Below, in pieces: positions 1-11,974 of a stretch of 64,000 nt of DNA. This stretch comes from Abelmoschus esculentus (Eukaryota; Streptophyta; Magnoliopsida; Malvales; Malvaceae). Within the stretch, counting starts at the first letter, position 1; each line of letters starts with the position of its first letter. The notes under the pieces were generated by a model. The model was not told the DNA's origin. It saw only the letters and a list, made by a program, of their open reading frames with translations, and made no database searches. The DNA lies in the NCBI GenBank assembly GCA_035048815.1, contig JAUCBN010000032.1:17819501-17883500 (forward strand), read 5' to 3'. Both the position numbers and the translations under genes were made by a program.

Positions 1-3000
1 ATCTTTTTTAACACTAGATCTCCCTCTCGAAATTCTCTGGGCTTGACCTTCTTGTTGTAGGCCTGTATCATCCTCCTCTGATACATCTGACCGTGACAGA
101 TGGCCCTCAATCTCTTCTCTTCAATGAGGTTGAGCTGATCATATCTAGCTTGTACCCATTCAGCTTCATCTAACTTTACTTCATTCAAGATCCGGAGAGA
201 TGGAATCTCCACTTCTATGGGCAATACTGCTTCTGTACCATACACCAGAGAGTACGGAGTTGCCCTTGTCGACGTACGTACCGACGTTCTATAGGCAAAT
301 AAAGCAAACGGTAACTTCTCATGCCAATCTCTGAAAGTTTCCGTTGTCTTCGCTATAATCTTCTTGATGTTTTTATTTGCTGCTTCCACTGCCCCATTCA
401 TCTTAGGACGATAAGTGGTGGAGTTGTGATGCGTTATCTTGAATTGCTCACACACTTCTGTAATCATTTTATTGTTCAGATTGGAAGCATTGTCGGTGAT
501 GATTCTCTCCGGTAAACCATATCGGCAAATGATCTCTTTCTTTATAAACTTGCAAACTGTCGATCTTGTGATGTTGGGATAAGAGGCAGCCTCTACCCAT
601 TTGGTGAAATAATCGATTGCCACCAGGATGAAACGGTGTCTGTTGGATGTTGTTGGATGAATCTGCCCAATGACATCCATTCCCCACATTGCAAAGGGCC
701 ATGGTGAATTCATGGTGTGTAACGGTGACGGAGGCGAATGAATCTTATCAGCATATATCTGACACTTATGGCACTTCTTGGCGTAGCTGATACAATCTGC
801 TTCCATGGTCAACCAATAATACCCGTATCGCATAATTTTACGAGCCATCGCGAAGCCGTTGGCATGCGTTCCACATAAACCATCATGCACTTCTTCGAGG
901 ATCTCCTTAGCTCGTTGGGCATCAACACATCTTAACAACACCTGGTCTTTGCCCCTCTTGTACAAAATTTCTCCATCTAAGACGTACCCCGCTGCCAATC
1001 TTCTGAGGGTTTTCTTGTCATTCTCGCTTATTCCTTCAGGATAAATCTGACATTTGACATACTGCAGAATATCATGATACCACGGTTTACCATCTACTTC
1101 TTCTTCTAAGGTGCAACAATAAGCTGGCATTTCAAAAGTCTGCATTTTTATAGGCTGCATTTCTGCTTTTGTACTGGCTTTAAACATAGCGGCTAGAGTT
1201 GCTAGAGCGTCTGCCATCTGATTGTCTTCTCTCGGAAGATAAGTGAAACTGATCTTTTCAAATCTCTTGATCAATTCCTGAATCAAATCGTAGTATCTGA
1301 TCAATCTGGGGTCTCTTGTTTCCCACTCTCCACGGAGCTGATAAATAACCAAGGATGAATCCCCAAAGACTTGAAGGACTCTGACTTTTCTTTCGATGGC
1401 TCCATGCAATCCCATAACACAGGCTTCATACTCGGCTATGTTATTCGTACAAAAGAACTCTAGTCTGCTTGTGAAGGGATAATAAACATTATCTGGAGAT
1501 ATCAACATTGCACCTATTCCATGCCCTAGTGCGTTAGATGCTCCGTCGAAATACAATTTCCATGACTTCTCCTCCAAAATGGTTTCTTCTTCTGTTGCAA
1601 TATACATCAGGTCCTCGTCCGGAAAGTTAAAGTTCAGCGGCTGGTACTCTACTGAAGCTCGACTCGCTAGGAAATCAGCGATAGCACTTCCTTTTACCGC
1701 TTTCTGACTCACATAGACAATATCAAATTCAGATAATAACATTTGACAACGAGCCATCTTCCCGGTCAACGCTGGTGCTTCCATCAAGTATTTTAACGGA
1801 TCCAGCTTAGATATTAGCCAGGTTGTATGGTATAACATGTATTGCCTGAGTCTTTTGGCAGCCCACACCAAAGCACAACACAGCTTCTGAATGGGTGGGT
1901 ATCGTGTTTCACAATCCGTGAACTTTTTGCTTAAGTAATAAATGGCTCTTTCTTTCTTCCCGGACTCATCATGTTGCCCCAGCACGCATCTCATTGAATT
2001 CTTATAAATTGTCAAGTATAAGATCAACGGTCTACCCGGTACTAGTGGCACTAGGATCGGAGGATTCGTTAAATATTTTTTTATCCTGTTAAGAGCCTCT
2101 TGGCACTCCTCATTCCAAACTCCTGGATTATTCTTTCTGAGTAGTCGAAAAACGGGATCATATTTGTCGGTCAATTGAGAAATGAACCGAGATATGTAAT
2201 TTAATCTTCCTAAAAATCCCCGAACCTCTTTTTGTGTTTGAGGTGGCGGAAGATCTTGAATTGCTTTTACTTTATCCGGATCAATCTCTATTCCTCTTCT
2301 ACTAACCACAAACCCCAGGAGTTTCCCGGATGTTACTGCAAATGTGCACTTGGCGGGATTGAGCTTCAACTGATATTTTCTCAATCTTTGGAATAGCTTC
2401 TGTAAGTTTTGGATATGCTCCTCTTCTGTACGAGACTTGGCAATCATATCGTCTATGTACACCTCTATTTCTTTGTGCATCATATCGTGGAAGAGGGTCA
2501 CCATTGCTCTTTGATAAGTTGCCCCGGCATTTTTGAGTCCAAAGGGCATTACTTTATAACAAAACGTTCCTCATTCTGTCACGAATGTTGTATTTTCCAT
2601 ATCTTCCGGATGCATCTTTATCTGGTTGTACCCTGAAAAACCATCCATGAATGAGAACCAAGAATGCCCCGCTGTATTATCAACTAGGGTATCAATATGA
2701 GGCAAAGGAAAATTATCCTTTGGGCTGGCTCTATTAAGATCTCGGTAATCAACGCACATGCGTACTTTCCCATTTTTCTTCGACACAGGGACTATATTTG
2801 CAACCCATTCAGGGTATTTTGCCACTTTCAGAAAACCGGCATCAAATTGTTTCTTCACCTCTTCCCTGATCTTCAACAACATATCAGGCCTCATTCTTCT
2901 AAGCTTTTGTTGGACGGGCTTACATTCAGGCTTCGTTGGTAACTTGTGCACCACGATATCGGTATTTAATCCAGGCACATCCTGATAGGTCCAAGCGAAC

Positions 3001-3285
3001 ACATCCTTGAACTCCTGTAACAAGGCAATCAAATCATGTCTAGTCTGAGACGAGAAAGTAATGCCGATCATTACTTCTCTCTTATTTTCATCAGTCCCTA
3101 GATTGAGAGTCTCCAATTCCTCCTGGTGGGGCAAAATCTGTTTTTCTTCATTTGCCATCAATCTTACTAGTTCATCAGGGACCTCGTAATCTGCGTCTCC
3201 ATCTATTTTTGTCGAACACAGGGGTTTCGAAAAGTCTACCTCAAGGTCGGATCCAGAGTCATTCACATAGTCAATTGCAAGATCC
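1..3285 (-). pseudogene. Tat/Ogre pol: reverse transcriptase, RNase H, second RNase H, integrase (one nonsense codon, 3' end cut by window)
   Basis: The frame begins at a putative splice acceptor (3286/3285) and stays open to the left edge apart from TGA at 2573-2571. That stop replaces the conserved Trp in the RT motif that reads TEWGTF in relatives. RT is at about 3000-2250 with the catalytic YIDDM at about 2459-2445. The first RNase H follows at about 2040-1760; its expected LYxD start reads LYLT, so the first catalytic Asp is gone. A second RNase H starts near 1560 with LYFDGAS and continues to about 1200. The integrase zinc-binding region lies at about 890-740 (paired H, then CHKC), and its core begins near 685 with WGMDVIG; the Asp is at 677-675. 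Checked landmarks are in one frame. The product would be part of a polyprotein; this copy is inactive as read. Confidence 0.9.
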
Positions 3286-3514
3286 CTGTATATGAAGAGA
3301 CAAATATATATATTTGACAAAAATGAATGTTATTTGTGTGCTAAAAGAATTGGGTAAATCACATGTATAAAAAGTGAGAGTTGGGAAAAGTTTGCCATTT
3401 AATGTACATACAAAACATACTTTTCATTATAAGAGTAGGTTAACATAGTGACCCTTTTACAAAAGATCCTTAATGCTTACGGGCAAAAGCAGAAGGGTTA
3501 GTTCAGGACATTAC
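3286..3514 (-). other. Putative Ogre-type intron between protease and reverse transcriptase
   Basis: The gag-protease frame stops at 3513-3511, just inside a GTAATG donor beginning at 3514. A good acceptor, TTCATATACAG, ends at 3286, followed by the RT frame. Removing 3514-3286 (229 bp) joins the two frames in phase (...Thr-Lys-Ala-Glu, then Asp-Leu-Ala-Ile-Asp). Ogre elements are known to carry a spliced intron at this place. No transcript evidence is available here. Confidence 0.7.
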
Positions 3515-6500
3515 TCTGCTTTAGTCCTAGTAACTATAGGCAGGTCCACTGCGCTCCAATTGTTAAGTGATTCTCCCGGCACACAAGGACGAATCCCAGC
3601 TAAAAACTTGTTGGTACCCTCCTCATCAGATACCATATTGATGAACACTCCTTCCAACAACTCGCCGAACATTTCTTCATTGTAGAGCTCCTCATTTTTC
3701 TGGTTAGCTTCTTGGACACCCTGTTCAGCATTAATAATCCCACCAGATACAAAATAATTCTCAGGAGACATCAAAAATCTTCCTAGAGAAAATCCTCCTT
3801 TTAGCTTGGCCCTCATTCTTTCTTCCTTTCTTCTGAACATACTGGGCTTATAACCCAGTCCATACCGATCTTTCTTGAAAATGACTGCTCTTGGATGAAG
3901 GGTTCCCTGTAAATTCTTCCCCAGGCCTCTTCCTGTTCTGGCTCCTCGTCCCAAAGTCTGGCGAACAGCCATCTTAGTACTATTAGACAACCTCGGGATT
4001 GGAATCTTACTACCTTCTGTAACGAAGGTTGCATTTACAAATTCTAATGCTCTGAATGAACATTCTATTGCACCCTCATTAGGTGAAATATATGGAGTAT
4101 CAGCAGTTACAGAGGCGATAATGTCTTCTTCGACATTAACACTGACCAACTTGCCTTCAATAACAAATTTCAGCTTCTGGTGTAGCGATGAAGGAACAAA
4201 TCCGGCCGAATGAATCCACGGCCTTCCAAGTAAACAGTTATACGTTGGCCTTATGTCCATAACAACAAAATCAACTACATATTCAGTTGGCCCTATCAAC
4301 AAGGGCACCTCGATTCTTCCTATCACATCCCTTTGAGTTCCATCAAAGGCTCTTACCGAACTATGACACGGCTTTATATGTGAACTATCTACCGGTAGCC
4401 TCTGTAGAGTGGCTAATGGTAGTACATTCAATGTTGATCCGTTATCTACGAGCACACCGGGCAGCACATACCCCTTGCAGTGTGTGGTAATGTTTAGCGC
4501 CTTGGTAGAGCCCATTCCGCCATAAGGAATTTCATTATCACTGAACGTGATGTAATTATCCGCAACAATATGGCCAACAATTCGGTCCAATTTAGACACA
4601 GAAATATCATCAGGTACAAACGTTTCATTTAACACTTTCATTAGTGCTTCGCGGTGTTTTTCCGAGTTCAATAGTAACTCCAACACGGAAATTCTTGCTT
4701 GCTGCCGACGAAGCTGTTCCACAATATTGTATTCACCGTGTTTTAAAAATTTCAGAAATTCATGCGCTTGTGCCTCAGTTACCGGCTCATTTATTTTCTG
4801 GGGCGGATCTTCTTCGAAAATCTTCTGAGGCTCAACATTTCCTTCTTTGCCTACCCCAGCTTCCGCAGAGCTCGAGGCCTCCAGTGGGTTACACCGCCCA
4901 CTCTTTGTAAAATGCCCCACATCGTAGACATCTTCTGTTTCTCTAACTTCCTCTTTCTGCGAGGAGTCTCCTCCAACTGGTACTTCCTCTCCTCGTATCT
5001 TGGGCGTAGAAATATTGGCAGCATAATTCCACGGGACTCTTTGCATGTTTTTAAATGGAAAAGGGGCAGGAGGCGCGATTATCAACACGGGCGACTTCCC
5101 TTTTTCTGTGTGGGAGGTATTGCCTTCTTTTCTTGCTACTGATGCCACAAATGGTCTTGCAGCACTGTACTTGCTATCTGAACTTTCAGATGCGCATACA
5201 TCCATCAACTTTCTCTCTCCAATCTTCTCAAAAAATTCAATTTCTTTATTGTCCATCATTTTTTGAATCAACAGTTTGAACTCTTCACAATTCTGAATTT
5301 CATGGCCTGCTTCTTGGTGGTATTCGCAGTAAGGATTACAGTCTCCTCTTGTTACTTCCATTCTCCTCTCTATCATATTTGCCTCGCATAACTGTTGAAA
5401 GACTCATTTCAGGGGAGACTTTATTTCCGTCACATTTCTTTTAACTCTTCTGTTATCTTCGCCTTCGATTACATTCACGTCGTGTCCTCCATGATTCGGT
5501 AGAGGATTGGAAGCTACACTTGGGTCATCAAATTTCAGAATTCCTGTATTAATCAGATTCTGAACAACTTTCTTGAAAGCGATACAATTTTCTGTAGAGT
5601 GCCCCGGTACACCAGCATGGTAGTCACAATGGGCCTTTTCATCATACCAAGCCGGAAAAGGAGGTTTGAAAGGAGTAACGTGGTATGGTCGTACCAGATC
5701 TGCTTTATATAACTGAGCATACAGCTCAGTGTAGGGTATTGGCAAAGGGGTAAAAGAGATCCTCTCCCTTTCCCTTTTTGGAGCATTCTCATCTCTTTTC
5801 TTCGAATTCTGTGTGTTTCTAATGGAAGTCTGTGGTTGAGTGATGGTGAAATTTATGGGGGTATTGTAAGCACTCGCAGTATTCACCTCGTTATCTTTCC
5901 TTCGGTAAGACTTTCGGGTGTTATCCCCAGCATCAATTCTTCCACTTCTTATTGCTATCTCAATCGATTCACCTGTCCTGATGAGATCGGCAAAGCTCTG
6001 AGAAGTATTGTTTATCAAGCGATCAAACAGTGCCCCCTTCAAAGTATTTACGAACAGAGGAGTAATTTCGTGTTCCAAGATCGGCGGGTGGATCTGTACG
6101 GCAACATCGCGCCACCTCTAGGCATACTGGCGCAGGGTCTCATTCTGACGTTGCTCCATAGTTTCCAACATAGCCCTACTAGGGGTCATGTCTGACACAT
6201 GCTTATAATGTTCAGTGAAAGCTTTAGAAAGGTCCTTCCACGACTTAATATGGTCTCGGCTGAGTTGCGTATATCATCGCATTGCAGACCCTGTCAAACT
6301 CTCCTGAAAGCAATGGATGAGTAACTTTCCATTCTTTACAAACGGTGCCATTTTCCTGCAGTACATAGTGATATGAGCCGACGGGCATGTAGTTCCGTCG
6401 TACTTGTCAAAATCTGGCGTCTTAAACTTCGGTGGGAGTATTAGATCTGATACGAGGCTTAAGTCATTAGCCTCATTTCCCGTTTCACTTATTCCCAGGG

Positions 6501-7017
6501 AAGCCTTAAGCTGTTCTGCAAAGAGACGAAATTTTTCTTCACTTTTACTTTCCACCTCAGTTCTAATTTTTTCCACCAAATCCAAGTCTGGTATTTCCTC
6601 CTCCTGTACTGCATCCAGGTCAATCGAATGCTCCACGGCCGCTCCTTCCGGCTGGCTAGCAGATGCTCCCATAGTATTGAAATATATCCTCTTCTGAGGT
6701 GCCGACGTTTCAGTTTGAACCTTAACATGAGATGCTGTAGTGGTATCTTCATGTTCCTCAGTAAAGTCTTCTGCAGCTTTTCCTTTGCGCAATAAGGCAG
6801 TAATTTGAGCCAAGATCGTTGTTTGAACTTGGGAAATCTGCTGACTGATGTTTCGATTGATACTTTGTTCAGCTTGATCAATGCGAGATTCAAGATCCTT
6901 CTGTCCTTGTTCCAATTGGGACACTCTATCTTCCATGATCTTAGTCTTCAATCGCGTACCGTAACGGTGCGAAATGATTGCGAGTTGGATTAAGATTCTG
7001 TCATGATATGCACACAA
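3515..7017 (-). pseudogene. Tat/Ogre gag-protease frame with three in-frame stops
   Basis: One continuous frame is interrupted by TGA at 6276-6274, TAG at 6120-6118 and TGA at 5406-5404, with no frameshift between them. The N-terminal part (7017-6277) has a predicted coiled coil (EDRVSQLEQGQKDLESRI) and the start of the retrotransposon gag core. Gag continues at 6273-5407, with Cys/His stretches near YHAGVPGHSTENC and again at CEYHQEAGHEIQNC (about 5330). The protease has VLVDNGSTLNVLP at about 4457-4420. Here DNGS stands where DTGS/DSGA is usual, a form I associate with this lineage. The frame then runs to the putative intron donor at 3514. A more natural start may be the Met of MEDRVSQ near 6936. 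Each stop sits where a Trp, Gln or Arg codon would need only a C-to-T change. Confidence 0.85.
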
Positions 7018-7168
7018 TTAATTAACTTCCTTTAATAGTATATTCAAATATATGTCATTTAATGTTATGATGCAATGAATGCAATGAAGGTGTTGATCCT
7101 TAAGTAACATCAGGAAGATTTTCATTAAGATAAAGAGGTCCCGATTACAAAAGTAGTCATAACACTAA

Positions 7169-9342
7169 TTACAGATAGCGGTTGGCCTCTATGCCTAAGA
7201 ACTCTATTTGCTGCAGTAGCTCGTGGACACGAAATCCTAGTTGGGTCTCCGGACTGACATATTCCCTAAGCTCATAAGCTTCTGCTGCGAGATTCTGGAT
7301 AAAATGAGCTACTTCTCGTGCTTGCTGCATGACTTCCCCCATTGCACGGCGTTGATCGCGAACCAACTGTCCAGCTTGTTGCAACCCATATATTATTCGG
7401 CTATTATCTTCCTGCAGCGCTCCTTCAAAGGAAACTAATCTCTCTCTACAGTCTTAAAGGGCATTCTCAAGCTCAGCGACCTTATTTTTCAGCAAATTAT
7501 TTTCATTTTGTGTGATACTTAAGCCTGCGGCAAAGTCCTGGTCATAATATCCTTGCAAGAGTTCATCCATTCGTATGACTTGAACTTCATAATCTTCGTT
7601 CTGTGAAACCAACTCTTGATTATGGGACTGACTGGCAGATAATTCCTGGGTAAGCGCTTCTAATTCTTGAGTTTTGTCCCCAACCAGTTTTTGACTTGCT
7701 GTATATTTTCGAGCATAGTGATCAACCCTCTTTCTTTCTTTCAAAAGTTTCCCCGTTAACTCCTTAGCGGTGGCACTCAAACTATTCCTGCGTAGGTTCT
7801 GTTTCAACTCCTTCCACTCTTCTTTCAACTCTTCATGATCTTTCTCCAATATCTCCTTTTGTTTTAGAACATCTTTTCCTTTCTGTTTATATTTTTCCAC
7901 GTCGAGTGATGCCAGGTAACTTGTGGACTCCAACTCTGAAATACGCTTTTCTAAAGCTCGGATTTCTTTCTCATGTGCTCGCCTAGCTTTCTCTAAATCA
8001 GAAGGGGCATCTTCCATGTGTTGATCCATCGAGCGAGCATTCTGCTGGTTCCCATATGGAATAACATCATTGATCCTGGTAACTCTCCATTGATCATAGT
8101 TGGAAGTAAATGGTGCGTCATAAATTTCGACCATGTATAGATTCTTCCAGGCCCTACTCATTTTCTTAATTTCCTTCTTATAACCATCACCTTGGTATGC
8201 AAAGTCAGACTCCTTCAAGCCTTGGGTTACCGGGATGAATTGCATTGATCCGAATTGCCAGGAAACGAGTAACGGGCAATACCCGATCCCACCCCAAATA
8301 CCTGGTAAAGGTACCCAATCATATTCTCCGCATCGACAGAGAAATTCGCTTATGATCAGCCATGGTACCTTCCAATTGATTGTATAGTCTTGAAGGTCTC
8401 GAAATCCCGCTATCCACTGGTCCCCGTTCATAGTTTCTGCTTCGTATTCTTCCAAAAACATCTTTAACGGTGAAAAGGTGGTAAGGCACATCTGATAAGA
8501 AAACCTCACGTTCCATAAATGGCTTCTGATCCAAACCTCGAGTAGTGGTACACATCCCAAAAACCTACCTTCACCTATCTTTCGGCAAGCATTCAGTGAT
8601 CGAAAGGTTTCGGCCAGAATTGCAGGTACCGGGTTGACATTCTTCCCGAGTTTGTCAAATAGATCAGTTACTGCATAATCTATGTGCCCCAGAACCTTTG
8701 GGAAGATGACCATACCATAGATTCCGTAAGCTAGCAAATACCTCTTCTTAGGCGGAACTGGATGACGGAGGATCAGGTCATGAATATGTGCCCAGGCGAT
8801 GCAATCGGTCTTGCCTTTCTTTACAATTTTACCTCTGACCCATTCTTTGCTCATTCCGGTGACATTCATCAAGCTTTCGCCAAAAGATGGAGGATCTCTC
8901 GGTTTGAGGTAAACCATTTCTGTCTTAAGCCTCGGACAGCTAAGCAGAGCTGTATATTCTTCAATGGTGGAGTCATATCAATCTTTCCGAAAGTAAAACA
9001 ACAGTACCCGGGATTCCAAAACTGAGTCAGGGCTCGAAACATACGGGCGTCGGTCTTGACCTTTAATAGGAGTGCTATATCGCCGAATTCTTGTTGAAAT
9101 GCTTCTTTTTCATCTGGGTCAAAGTTTTGCCATATTTGTTTCAATTCATCGAGCTTATTCTGTTTTGAAACAATTAAGGTAGGCTCCACAATCTCTGAGG
9201 CATGATCATTCGATAAGCTATTTCCTTTTTCCATTTGAAGGCGTTCAGACCACCCCCATACTGTAGCGTTAGCACTTTTGTTGATACAGAATCTCTCACC
9301 CATAATTGATCGTCTTCTTGAATGTACCTTTGAATCAAACAC
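7169..9342 (-). pseudogene. Tat/Ogre ORF1, plant-mobile-domain-like (DUF7745) protein with coiled-coil tail, frameshifted
   Basis: This is the additional ORF upstream of gag. The N-terminal section (9342 to about 8970) includes the characteristic FWNPGYCCFTFGKIDMTP. The frame then shifts by one base near 8966-8972: the alternative frame continues as IEEYTALLSCPRLK and the long 8917-7454 reading frame (SLMNVTGMSKEWV, HIDYAVTDLFDKLG). From about 8000 leftward the sequence is a long charged coiled coil (EKARRAHEKEIRALEKRISE). TAA at 7456-7454 interrupts the same frame, which resumes with QQAGQLVRDQRRAMGEV and ends at 7169. The likely start is the second Met (MGERFC, about 9303), as in relatives. 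The ORF1 function is unknown; similarity to the aminotransferase-like/plant mobile domain is family knowledge, not seen as catalytic residues. Confidence 0.8.
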
Positions 9343-9886
9343 CTATGTATGAAATGATATGCAAAATGAATGCAAAAAGAAAACAAAAAAGAAAACAAAA
9401 TAAACACGGAAAAAGAAATGCGTTAGTATAATTAATTTAGAAATTAAATAATAAACAAGTAAATAAAAGTATACAAAAACGCAATATAACAGGGTAAATA
9501 TAGACAAATGAAGACTTAAAAGGTAGTTTTAAACGGGCAGCATAACATCGTAATTTCGATCAAGTAGGCCTCTAAGGTTCATTATATGCGTTTTCAGTTC
9601 TAAAGTAAGCGATACCCGAACTGTCGCTGAGGACATCGATTCGGGGGAATATGGCCCTTAATTATACGGGGGTGAGAATCCCACGAAATATAAGGACCAA
9701 AATTCCTGAAATGAATTACGATACTATACGGAGGTGAAGATCCCACGGAGCGAAGTAATCATTTCACTTAAAAGGGTTCTTAATCTAATGCAAATGAAAA
9801 TTAAAAATTAACTTAATTAAAATTTTATATTTTCTTAAAAATTAGGATGCAAACCGGACTAAGGCTTAACTCCTTTTAAAAAAGAA
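9343..9886 (-). other. Retrotransposon leader between primer site and ORF1
   Basis: There is no ORF. The stretch contains two imperfect copies of a short segment with GGTGAGAATCCCACG/GGTGAAGATCCCACG (about 9669-9684 and 9731-9746) separated by about 60 bp. It corresponds to the untranslated 5' leader of the minus-strand element. Confidence 0.6.
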
Positions 9887-9904
9887 TCCCCAGCGGAGTC
9901 GCCA
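9887..9904 (-). other. Primer-binding site, tRNA-Arg type
   Basis: The minus strand reads TGGCGACTCCGCTGGGGA, beginning two bases inside the LTR end (after ...GCTACA GA). The starting TGG matches the CCA end of a tRNA. This sequence is the one known from Ogre/Tat elements and attributed to tRNA-Arg. Confidence 0.8.
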
Positions 9905-9906
9905 TC

Positions 9907-10740
9907 TGTAGCGACCCCTTTTTTTGAAAATATTTAAAAACGGTTTAAAGGTTCAAAAGTTCGGTAGGATTTTAAAAATTCGGTATCCCGAGAGATGACA
10001 CCTGAAGAACAGGATGTCACTCTCATTGGAATATTTAAATTTAAAAATCCGCGGGAATATTTGAAAATTCGATACTCCGGGAGATGACACCTGAAGAACA
10101 GGATGCCACTCCTATTGGAATACCGTCTTAATTTAAGAAATCGGTTAATCTGTTGGAGTCGCCATCGATCGTTCAAAAAGGTGGATCGAACACCAAGAAA
10201 ACAAAACCAGAGATGGGTTCGGGAGTTGGTTACGTTTGAGGAAGGATTAGCACCCTCATAACGCCCAAAAATTGGTACCTAAAGGTTCGCATCGTAATTT
10301 TTAAGAAAATATGAAATTTAAATTAAATTAATTTTTAATAAAAATGCATACCCTAATATCCACGACGATTCAAAGAAGATAACACCCGAAGAACGGGATA
10401 TTACTCCTAATAGAATACTTCGGGATAATGATAATATTTTCTACCAAATAAAACGTTTAATAACCATATAATAAATTCAAGTTAAAAAAAAAAAGTCATA
10501 ACAAAGTTAGTATTAAAACTAATAATAGTATTATATAATAATATGTATATAAAAATATAATATTTATATATTTAAGATGAAATAGCGGTAAAGTAAAATA
10601 AAAAATAAAAATATACACGTAATAATAATAATAAAAGTAATATAATAATGATGCAAGTAATAGTAGTATGATAATAATAATAGTAATAATAAAATGTGTA
10701 ATAATACTAATATAATAATAAAACATATAATGATAATGAA

Positions 10741-10786
<46 letters not shown>

Positions 10787-11969
10787 TGAGAGGGACCAAA
10801 TCTGCAAAATAGCAAAATTATTAGACCAAATAGCAAAAATAGTGACCATAATATGAAAATTAGAAGTTATATGGCTTAAATAATGCAAAACAGTGACTAA
10901 AATAGAACATAATGCGAACTAGGGGGTTGAAACGGGGACACGCCGAGAAACGAGGGACCTAGCACGCAATTTAACCATTTTTCCGGGTTAGCAGCGGGTT
11001 CGGGTTTGGACGTCGGGTTGGAACCGGGTCAGGGGGTCAAAAACGACACCGTTTTGGGCCATAATATCCAGCACCAAAACGGTGCAGTTTTGGCCCGTAT
11101 ATATAGATATTTTCCCTTTGTTTTTTTTTTGCTTTCATCTTCATTTGTTTCACTCCTCTCTGAAGGGAGAAACAACAATGCTCAGAGGCTCTCTTGAGCT
11201 TGGCTGCCGGAGCTATTCCGTCCACTACACGCGGCTGCCGGCCGCCGCGCCGGTGGTCGGAAGCACAAAAGACGGGTACTTTCGGATTCGTCTTAACGAG
11301 GGGAGTACGGATCTGAAGCCGTATTTTCGAAAGGAGGCACGAATCGACGCAGATCTGAAGATAAGTTTTCGAAAACTTAATATGTTTTTACCTTTTCTTT
11401 TTCCGATTTAGACTCCAATCTCTCTGTTTCTCTTCTCTTCTTTTCCGTTCGAATGGCTCAAGTATTATGCTATTGTTTTTTGACTAATTTTGATTCGAAA
11501 ATGGTGGTTTTTTTTGATATGGTGGCCGGTTGTAACCAGTATTACAAGGATATTTTTGGGGTATTTATACCCGATTTACAAGCATTTTATATATATAAAA
11601 AAAGGTTTCTTATCCTAATTTAGGTCTAAGTATTTAGATCTAATTATTTCCTCTTCTTTTGCAGGTTTGAGAAGACAAAGGTGGTGGTGCAGTCCGGCGT
11701 GGCAGGGCGGTGGCCGTTCTATGATCCAACCAGAGGGCGCGTGACCACCACGCGCGTGCGTGGCGGCCACGCGCGGGAGATGAAGAGCCCGGCGGCGGCA
11801 AGGGTTAAACAAGGGGCTAGGGTTTGTTTTGTTATCTTAGGGTTTAATATTTTGTGGGTCTAGGGTTATGTTTGACTGGGCTTTGATGTGGGCTTTGTTG
11901 TGGGCTATTGGGATTTAATTTATTGGATCTGGAATAAAATGGTATTGGGTTAATTAGTGGGTTATTACA
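9907..11969 (-). repeat. 5' LTR of the Tat/Ogre element (2063 bp)
   Basis: The LTR has TGTA...TACA ends: on the plus strand it begins TGTAGCGACCCC and ends GGGTTATTACA. Near the left it holds three degenerate copies of a block including ACACCTGAAGAACAGGATG (about 9995, 10087, 10381). It also contains an (AAT)n microsatellite and palindromic AAAACGACACCGTTTTGG/CCAAAACGGTGCAGTTTTGG segments (about 11039-11095). Reading frames inside it are short and unconvincing. Confidence 0.85.
10739..10786. repeat. (AAT)n microsatellite
   Basis: About 15-16 uninterrupted AAT units lie inside the LTR, in a wider AAT-rich stretch from about 10610. They create the poly-Tyr and poly-Ile reading frames on the minus strand, which are not genes. 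Confidence 0.95.
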
Positions 11970-11974
11970 CTACG

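Larger units (their letters stand above)
1..11969 (-). mobile_element. Tat/Ogre-lineage Ty3/gypsy LTR retrotransposon, 3' part beyond window
   Basis: In the minus sense the order is LTR (11969-9907), primer-binding site, leader, ORF1, gag, protease, putative intron, RT, RNase H, second RNase H and integrase, which runs off the left edge. An extra ORF before gag, a tRNA-Arg-like primer site, an intron between protease and RT and a second RNase H are known marks of the Tat/Ogre lineage. Domain order and frame are visible directly. The copy is defective: in-frame stops at 2571, 5404, 6118, 6274 and 7454, and a frameshift near 8968. The five bases after the LTR, CTACG (11970-11974), would be one target-site duplication; its partner is outside the window, as is the 3' LTR. 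Confidence 0.93.

Noticed and set aside
10496..10888. Minus-strand frames rich in poly-Tyr and poly-Ile
   Set aside because: Translation of the (AAT)n microsatellite inside the LTR.
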